Assembly (NCBI GenBank): GCA_029851415.1
Contig: CM056743.1
Coordinates: 65,688,186-65,752,185 of the forward strand
Length of the DNA: 64,000 nucleotides
Direction: 5' to 3'
Source of the DNA: Eretmocerus hayati
Taxonomy: Eukaryota > Arthropoda > Insecta > Hymenoptera > Aphelinidae
The translations under genes were made by a program, and so were the position numbers. Below, in pieces: positions 58,077 through 64,000 of this stretch (position 1 is its first letter; every line of letters begins with the position of its first letter). A model generated the notes under the pieces. It saw only the letters and a list, made by a program, of their open reading frames with translations. It was not told the origin of the DNA and ran no database searches.

Positions 58077-58661
58077 ATGCCGGACGAAGTACGATCAAAC
58101 TCATCGACATCAACTGAATCGAAAGGAATACGGGAAGAGTTAATATGTATACCACGTGCTTGGTTCGAGTATGTTCCAATCAAATCTAGTATGGCCGTCC
58201 AGAAAAGAGCCCATCTATCCTCGTGCAAGTGCATCACGCCACCACCGTTAGATGACGACGACGGCAACACGATATTGGGATCCGCCAAGTCTCTTGAAGG
58301 CTGTGATGGCACAGAGAGCGTAGAGGTGAGTATTCAAAGGCCCTAAAATATATATATCTATGTAAAATTTTAGAAAGTGTTTACCCGTTTGTACGAACCC
58401 GTCAAACTCTTGGGGCACAAGCCGTCCGAGTCACCTTCGACGCATTCCTCGTGCTCTCTGCCATCCAGCATTGTCCAAAGAATTAGCATCCAAAAAGGGG
58501 CCAGCGTGTTAATTTCGTGCCCTGCCGTTTCCTTTAATAGTTTTTCCGTGAGACCAATTTCAGAGGAAGGTGTCAGGGAGCCGTCTCATGCTCAAGATTT
58601 TAGGTTCCGTGTCATGCTATTCCCCCGCCTCTTCGTTACGGTGCTCGGGGAAGGACGATAG
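58077..58661 (+). CDS. Candidate two-exon gene fragment, unknown product
   Basis: Exon A (58077-58325) reads MPDEVRSNSSTSTESKGIRE, then CIPRAWFEYVPIKSSMAVQK and PPPLDDDDGNTI. It ends exactly on a codon before GTGAG. Exon B (58374-58661, stop 58659-58661) follows 'aaaattttag' and reads KVFTRLYEPVKLLGHKPSES. The 48-bp interval would be a phase-0 intron that keeps the frame, giving about 178 residues. No domain is recognised. An upstream acceptor 'ggcaatacag' (AG at 58062-58063) suggests exon A may begin earlier. The 1.17-kb palindrome lies only 13 bases upstream of that acceptor. Confidence 0.35.
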
Positions 58662-58679
58662 GTCGAACCAAGTTGTTAC

Positions 58680-59320
58680 CAAAAACTGAACACGTGGTAA
58701 TTTTCTGAAATGCCCAAGGATCAAAATCCCGTTTCAACTGAAATAGAGCAATCACCTTTTTTTAAATGCGAGCTTAATCCGTATCTTTGAATAATAGTTG
58801 TCCGAATCTCTCTTACTCGTTAAGACAGTCATGTTCCTCGTCGGTCATAGCTTTAACCCATCTCAATATTTCCCAACGTAGTTCAACTCACTCTGAAGGT
58901 CTTGGAATAATCTTCAAAATGAGCCCAGATACGTTCGATTTCCATTGACTCGAGCAAAGCTATCTTATTTTTACTGATACTTGGAACTTTCTGTACGACA
59001 AAATGTGAAATTTCGATCTTTTATCTCCGACGCATCTTGATCTATCCGCACGCTCTCCAGCGGATTCAAAAGTTCATCCAAGAACTTTAGAAACAAGAGA
59101 TAGAATTGAAGTATGCTTCAATTCTATTCATTGGGGCCAAGCTATGAAGCAATAGAGCCTTCATTTACTGGATGAATACGTTTCGTCTCCTCAATGAATC
59201 CGAGCTTCTCGTGCTCCCAACTCCGGTGAGCCTCGCCTCTTCTTCGCGTACTGTTTGATAATTTTGAGGCTCACCTCAATCAATCAAATCTATCTGCGAT
59301 CCGCAATACACGGGAGTAGA
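58680..59320. other. No gene identified
   Basis: Mixed-composition sequence without a supported ORF or repeat. Confidence 0.35.
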
Positions 59321-59324
59321 TTAA

Positions 59325-59483
59325 CACGTTCGCTGCGGCGGCAAAAATCGCAGTTCCTCCTTTGTGTGCGGCGGGACCCACCGGTGGGTCCCGCGCAATG
59401 TTAAATCCCATAAGACGAAAATCTGCCGCACACAAAAAAAGTACTCGCGGGACCCACCGATGGGTCCCGCCGCAGCGAACGTG
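59325..59483. mobile_element. piggyBac-type MITE, 159 bp
   Basis: CACGTTCGCTGCGGCGGC and its complement form the ends, flanked by TTAA on both sides (59321-59324, 59484-59487), the piggyBac target. Two internal palindromes lie at 59371-59394 (24 bp, perfect) and 59447-59470 (one mismatch). Confidence 0.8.
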
Positions 59484-59489
59484 TTAAAA

Positions 59490-60837
59490 GAAGCAGCAAT
59501 TCAGTTTTCTTTGCGACATTTATTACTTCTACAAAAGAATTTCCCACTTGATCGATCACTGACTCTTAGTATAGGGGAGAGTGGGGCGAATTAGGACAGG
59601 TTTTGCAGTGGGGCTATATGGCGATACTTGGGACTAGGCGCGCTACGGGACTTTGTAGTGCAACTATTGGATTGATCGTAAACAAATTTTCAGACCCCGA
59701 GGTCACCTTTTTCATACTTTTTCTTCAAAGTTTAGCAAGAACAATCCGCCCAAACTTGCCCCGCACTTGGGGGCACTTTTGACAAGTTTTGAGGGCACAT
59801 TAAGACCGCCTTTCAAAATTGAGGTATGCGGCAACATTCTCCGCCTATTTTGAGTCGGATTAGCTCGAGGAAATACGAAGTGGTAACCCAGAATCAAGGA
59901 GGAACCCCACGTGTGACCTCTATATCCTTACACAGCCTCAGCGAGCAAGGCATTTCTATATAATTTTTCAATATCATCGGAATACGCGATGGGTTGGTGC
60001 ACTATCGTCTTTAGCAATCAGCAATCGACTCGCAGCCTCCAATAGTCGACTTTCTTCGATTTTTCTTCATGTTGGAGATACCCATACTCACTTTACGTCA
60101 CTCATCCGAATTTTGGTGACGATTTCGTTCAACCTAGCGTCCTTTCCCGAGCACCGTGTCGTGATATTAATATGGTACCGCTGAGTCAAGATGATTATGA
60201 CTGTGTGTGAGTCGATTTGTACTCAATGTATTTGAACAGGTTCAAAGATACATCCCAGAACCTTCGGAAGAGGGACTTGGGATTGTCTCATTTTGCACTC
60301 TCAAATATCGAAATTTCTGTGGAGTTGCTCAAATAAATCAAGATGCCATCCATAGCAAAAAGGTTTTATCACAGTGAGAAAAATTTCTTGTCATGTAAGT
60401 CCCTGTTATTCCAATGATTTCCAGCAATATAATATTTTGTTACGAGAGTTCGCGTTTCTCACATGGAAAATGGAGGCAGGACGGCCGTCACCGGTTCACT
60501 AATTTCACCCGTCCAGGGAACACAATCGATCTCGAAGAATTTCTGAGAACTTTCTCATATTGCATTGAAAGATTCCGAAAGATTCTGCAGAATATCTTAG
60601 AATTACAAGGAACATTATTCAACATCCATAGGGTTTCGGAATCGAATGATCAGAACCAGAAAAATATAAAAAAAGAAGTTTTTGAAATCCCAATCTTCCC
60701 ATTTCCAACCGTTACTCCTTCCTAGAAACACATTTTGGTAAGAGAAGCAGCATATCTGAAAGCAGGGTGGCCGAGGTTGATCAACATAGACTCTTGCTAC
60801 ATTTTTCAGTACTTCACACATTTTCCCCCTCTTTGTA
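59490..60837. other. No gene identified
   Basis: Starts with 'ggggagagtggggcgaattaggacag', a type of sequence often seen at ends of dispersed arthropod repeats, but no matching second end is found. A plus-strand frame at 60414-60725 has no recognised domain. Confidence 0.3.
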
Positions 60838-61156
60838 GTGTCCACACAACGATCGAGATGCTCACAATACGTCAGATGAAGCGCTGGACAAGGAGGTAGA
60901 GCAGATATTCCGCGAATACCACATGAACTGCTGGATGAATCGGCGACGGCAAAGTGATATTGCTGAATATGTGTTGTATCGAGCCACTCTGAGCTCTCTG
61001 AGACCACAGAATCCTGCAGCCATACTGTCTACGGATTTGGACGCGTGAGAATGGATATTCCTGTTCCGAACAAGTTCCCCGACACGGCAAGGTATCAGAC
61101 TAAGATGGAGCACAGAGTACGTGAAATCGAAGCGATGATTTTTCATATAGTGCCGT
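60838..61156 (+). pseudogene. Exon-like coding remnant with one frameshift
   Basis: After 'ccccctctttgtag' (AG at about 60837) the frame reads CPHNDRDAHNTSDEALDKEV, REYHMNCWMNRRRQSDIAEY and RATLSSLRPQNPAAILS, then stops at TGA 61046-61048. An overlapping frame reads VYGFGRVRMDIPVPNKFPD, then YQTKMEHRVREIEAMIF, ending at TAG 61154-61156. One frameshift would join them. Both parts look like real protein, but I do not recognise it. There is no ATG, so it would be an internal or terminal exon, or a transposon gene fragment. Confidence 0.4.
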
Positions 61157-63142
61157 AGAGCAATTCCGGGAAAAACTCATTCGACTTCAAAAAGTATTTA
61201 ACACAATACTGCTATCCTCACATTTATTCAAATTAATAAATTCTTTTTTCACACATTGAATAAATATTTATTGAATCTGAGAGTGTATTTAATACATGAG
61301 GGATATTATTCCTTCAAGAGCAACTTATTCAAACGGGCCGCGATTCACAAATGAATAGATATTATCCGAGATGAATAGATTTTTCATTGAAATAATGAAA
61401 TGAAATTCATTCCAAATAAATATTCATTCATCTTGATTAACATTAAGAATCAAAAGCAAAACTTATTCAACAAAATTTAACACTCGAGCGTGGGAAGATT
61501 ATTCACTTCAATTAAATATTTTTTGAAATCTCACACTTGCTTTCAGGGATCGATAATTGACACAATTAATATACAATAGTACTACTTATATTCGTCTAAA
61601 ATTAAGGGGCCCACCATTTAAATCTTAAAGCATACGCAAATGATTACCACTATACATTTGTGTCGCTTCGCAGTATTATTATACGTGAATCGTAAGATCT
61701 TCCGAGCCTTATATATCAATCGAGGACCTATTTGGTCGCTTGCGAGAAAGGGATGAATACCTTCTTATTTAATCAGGAATTGAAATGGAAGCTTGAATTT
61801 TCATTATGAATCAACAATCTGAGTTCCACCATTGGAATGGTATCATGATCGATCGCTTTTCACGCGAAATTTTTCAATTGAGACGATAATCAAGTTTGAA
61901 AAAGTTCATTTAGAGGAAGATAACGTTTTGTACGCCACCTAGCGGCAAGAATCGGTAACATACACAGTTGACCGATTTTAATAAATATTTGATCAAAATC
62001 ATTGATACATTTTATACTTCATTTCGGGCGATTTAATGACAAAGATCTTCGGTATACGAAACCCCGATGGAGTTGGGTCAGTATATATGGAGAACCCTTC
62101 CGACTTGTCCAAGTTGATAACTACACAGATCATTTAACAGTTGGTCAATAATAGTACATCTCGATACAAGGGTGGAAGAACTTTCTTTCGCGTCCGAGTG
62201 TTGGATTTCCGGCCTGAGCGAAGATCGGAATCAACACGAGGATGCGAAAAATAAGTTCTACACACGTTTATCGAATACTACTTTTAATAAACTGTGATAG
62301 AAAGTTGTAAATCATTGCGAAAAAGTTTTTTTCTCGCACAGTGTGTCAGAAATATCTATTTCAAGACCAAGAAAATTTTTTGATACAACTGAATATTTTA
62401 CAAATCTATCAAATAACTCCAAGTGCACTGGCTCAACCTAGATGGATGCACCGTCTGATTTGGATATCATTCGTCTCATCCCAATATCAATGTATATTCT
62501 AGTTAGATGATTAAATTTTGAGAATCTACTAACTAAATTGAAAGCTCAATTCTTGATTTTGTACAGAAATTCTCAAATGTTGAGTTCAAATGAATACAAC
62601 TTCCATCGTCTTATCACAGATCTCTCGAGAAAAAACAGTTTATTAACCATGAATAAATTTGACACTTGAATCAAATAATATCTTTTTACCGTGGATGAAT
62701 AGCTGCTATAACCAGAACACGACTACACATGAAATTCTGAAATATCTATTTAATCAAGATGAAAGTTTGATTTTTGAGATTCGATAGATCAATAGTATTG
62801 TATAAATATTCATTCTAATCCAGGATAATCAACTTGAGTTGTGATATAGTCTCTGGTTGGATACGCATTGATCGAATTTCATGGAATAAATAATAGAACC
62901 TGAGTCGATATTTATTCAATTTGATAAAACTGGAATATTGAAGTTGATAACTTATCATGAAGGAATATGCTTCGTTTGAATGAATGTTATTTCGAATAAA
63001 ATAAAATTCTTCTGATATTGTTAAATTGGGAATTTTGTACATTTCCATTGATGATTTGGATGAATATTTATTAAAAACTTTGAAACTATTCAGTTTACAG
63101 AAATGAGTTGTCGAATCAATGGAATCTCCGATGAATAAATAT
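61157..63142. other. AT-rich region without genes
   Basis: Frequent 'aataaatatt' and 'attcattc' type words occur. The minus-strand frame 62815-63294 (159 codons) is rich in Ile, Asn, Ser and Tyr and overlaps the LTR, so it is probably fortuitous. Confidence 0.4.
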
Positions 63143-63364
63143 TGTTGTATCTGTACATATGTAAATACTTGACGTTCGCAACCGTTGGTATTTATCGATC
63201 GGTCGGTTGCTAGTGTGTGTTTGTTTGTGTTGTTATGTTTTGAAGTTAGTCTGCTCGTGGCTGTCACGAGGATAAGACGCTCTTGTTGTGTCAAAGAAAT
63301 AAAGACACGTGTTATTTTGATAATTCGGTGGCTCTAATTTATTGTGTTACGAGCGAGTGTAACA
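63143..63364 (+). repeat. Putative 5' LTR of an LTR retrotransposon
   Basis: It would start TGTTGTATCTG and end GTGTAACA (63357-63364). AATAAA lies at 63298-63303. The end is fixed by the primer site just downstream; the start is a guess because the second LTR is outside the window. Confidence 0.55.
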
Positions 63365-63367
63365 ATT

Positions 63368-63385
63368 TGGGGGCTCAGCCGGGAT
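63368..63385 (+). promoter_or_regulatory. Primer binding site, tRNA-Pro type
   Basis: TGGGGGCTCAGCCGGGAT, three bases after the LTR end, differs by one base from the tRNA-Pro primer site known from gammaretroviruses and used by various LTR elements. Confidence 0.8.
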
Positions 63386-63419
63386 TCAACAACCACGGAC
63401 GGTAGTGTGAAGCAGCGAA

Positions 63420-64000
63420 ATGAGGACCCGGAATAACGAGTATTTGCTGCCGGGAGATCGCACGGACGCTGGGTCAGTATCGTTTTATGTCCCGATACAA
63501 AGCCCGAGATCATCTGATGCTGCATCTGGTTTCCGTGGATTTCCAGGTGAGTGCAGTGACCAAGGCCCTGTTGTCATGCGTGAGCCGACCACTCATCGCC
63601 CTGCGGCTCCTTCCGTGGCTGAGATGATCGACGCGAGGGCAACCCGCGGTGACAGCGGCAACGCCACGTGTGATGCGGCCGGTGATGGCTTGCAGCCTGA
63701 CATCTCGGGTGACCCTGGTTCTACTGCGCCTACCGGTGGTGCTGCGTCTGTCATGCCTGCGGATACGGAGCCTTCTGCCGCCGCTGTCTCTACACCTGCA
63801 GCAATCGGCAACGGTGGTTTCGCTCGCCCTGGTGTCTTCGGTGGTGCTGTTCTCAACAACGCTGCGGACCGAGGCACTGCGACTGCGGGCGGCATTTTTG
63901 CAGAAGTCGCTGCCGTCGAACGAACCGTCGGCGCAGCGGGATCGTCCTGCGCTGCTGTGACAAACGGTGAAATACGGCACGATCCCGAGATTGACAACAT
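63420..64000 (+). CDS. gag-like ORF of the LTR retrotransposon, runs off the window
   Basis: The ATG at 63420 (MRTRNNEYLLPGDRTDAGSV) is the first after the primer site and opens a frame without stop to base 64000 (193 codons). The visible part is rich in Ala, Gly, Thr and Pro and has no zinc knuckle yet. It has APSVAEMIDARATRG around residues 66-80. Position 50 bases after the primer site fits gag. The minus-strand frames over the same bases are shadows. GC content is clearly higher than in the DNA upstream, which marks a young or unrelated insertion. Confidence 0.65.
   Translation, partial: MRTRNNEYLLPGDRTDAGSVSFYVPIQSPRSSDAASGFRGFPGECSDQGPVVMREPTTHRPAAPSVAEMIDARATRGDSGNATCDAAGDGLQPDISGDPGSTAPTGGAASVMPADTEPSAAAVSTPAAIGNGGFARPGVFGGAVLNNAADRGTATAGGIFAEVAAVERTVGAAGSSCAAVTNGEIRHDPEIDN

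Noticed and set aside
62815..63294. 159-codon minus-strand ORF
   Set aside because: AT-rich composition, no motif, and overlap with the putative LTR.
63593..64000. Long minus-strand ORFs (135 and 156 codons) at the window end
   Set aside because: They overlap the gag-like plus frame that starts after an LTR and primer site; GC-rich codons leave the opposite frames open by chance.

Overview
This is eukaryotic, most likely arthropod (probably insect) DNA. It has no bacterial gene organisation. Nearly every recognisable coding segment belongs to a retrotransposon: CR1/Jockey-type LINEs with APE endonuclease, PHD-like and FP25-like ORF1 domains, a Ty1/Copia element, an LTR element with a tRNA-Pro type primer site, and an env-like fragment next to LTR-like ends. 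The rest is dominated by inverted-repeat (palindromic) DNA transposons and MITEs. I see no complete, confidently identified host gene; three exon-like stretches (about 33.9, 58.1-58.7 and 60.8-61.2 kb) may be host or captured exons.

Layout. 0-13.7 kb: a head-to-tail series of LINE units on the + strand, each ending in an AATAAA signal followed by (ATCA)n or (ATTC)n and then (TC)n: LINE-1a (3' half), an ORF1-only FP-domain unit, a nearly full-length but broken LINE-1b, and a 3'-UTR-only LINE-1c. The FP unit holds a nest: a TA-flanked mariner-type palindrome, holding repeat family X (ATTTT duplication), holding a 1.5-kb palindrome (CCCCT duplication). 13.85-16.98 kb: a TIR element with three copies of a ~430-bp unit and a decayed transposon protein. 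17-20.3 kb: env-like fragment and two facing LTR-like ends. 22.2-38.7 kb: LINE-2, split by two palindromic insertions. The first palindrome carries a decayed Copia element (24.85-32.06 kb). The second carries a small Transib-like palindrome with CACAGTG ends and CGGCG duplications. 38.9-45.8 kb: hairpin elements, a Harbinger-type MITE, two tRNA-like sequences and a poly(A)-only insertion. 45.8-47.7 kb: second copy of family X, which preserves the empty site of the CCCCT insertion. 48.9-52.4 kb: a TC-rich tandem array whose units carry a conserved hairpin, with two long miRNA-precursor-like hairpins inside it. 52.6-55.7 kb: minisatellite and a ~0.9-kb direct repeat. 56.9-58.05 kb: a 1.17-kb palindrome dense in ACCGASTCGGT, with a tRNA-Thr-like sequence in each arm. 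58-61 kb: exon-like ORFs and a piggyBac-type MITE. 61.2-63.1 kb: AT-rich, nothing recognised. 63.1 kb to the end: LTR, primer site and start of gag of an LTR retrotransposon that runs off the window.

Most elements are broken, so the window reads as a transposon graveyard with well-preserved insertion footprints. The least explained parts are the hairpin array with embedded precursor-like hairpins, the tRNA-bearing palindromes, and the apparent targeting of (TC)n microsatellites by LINE-1.
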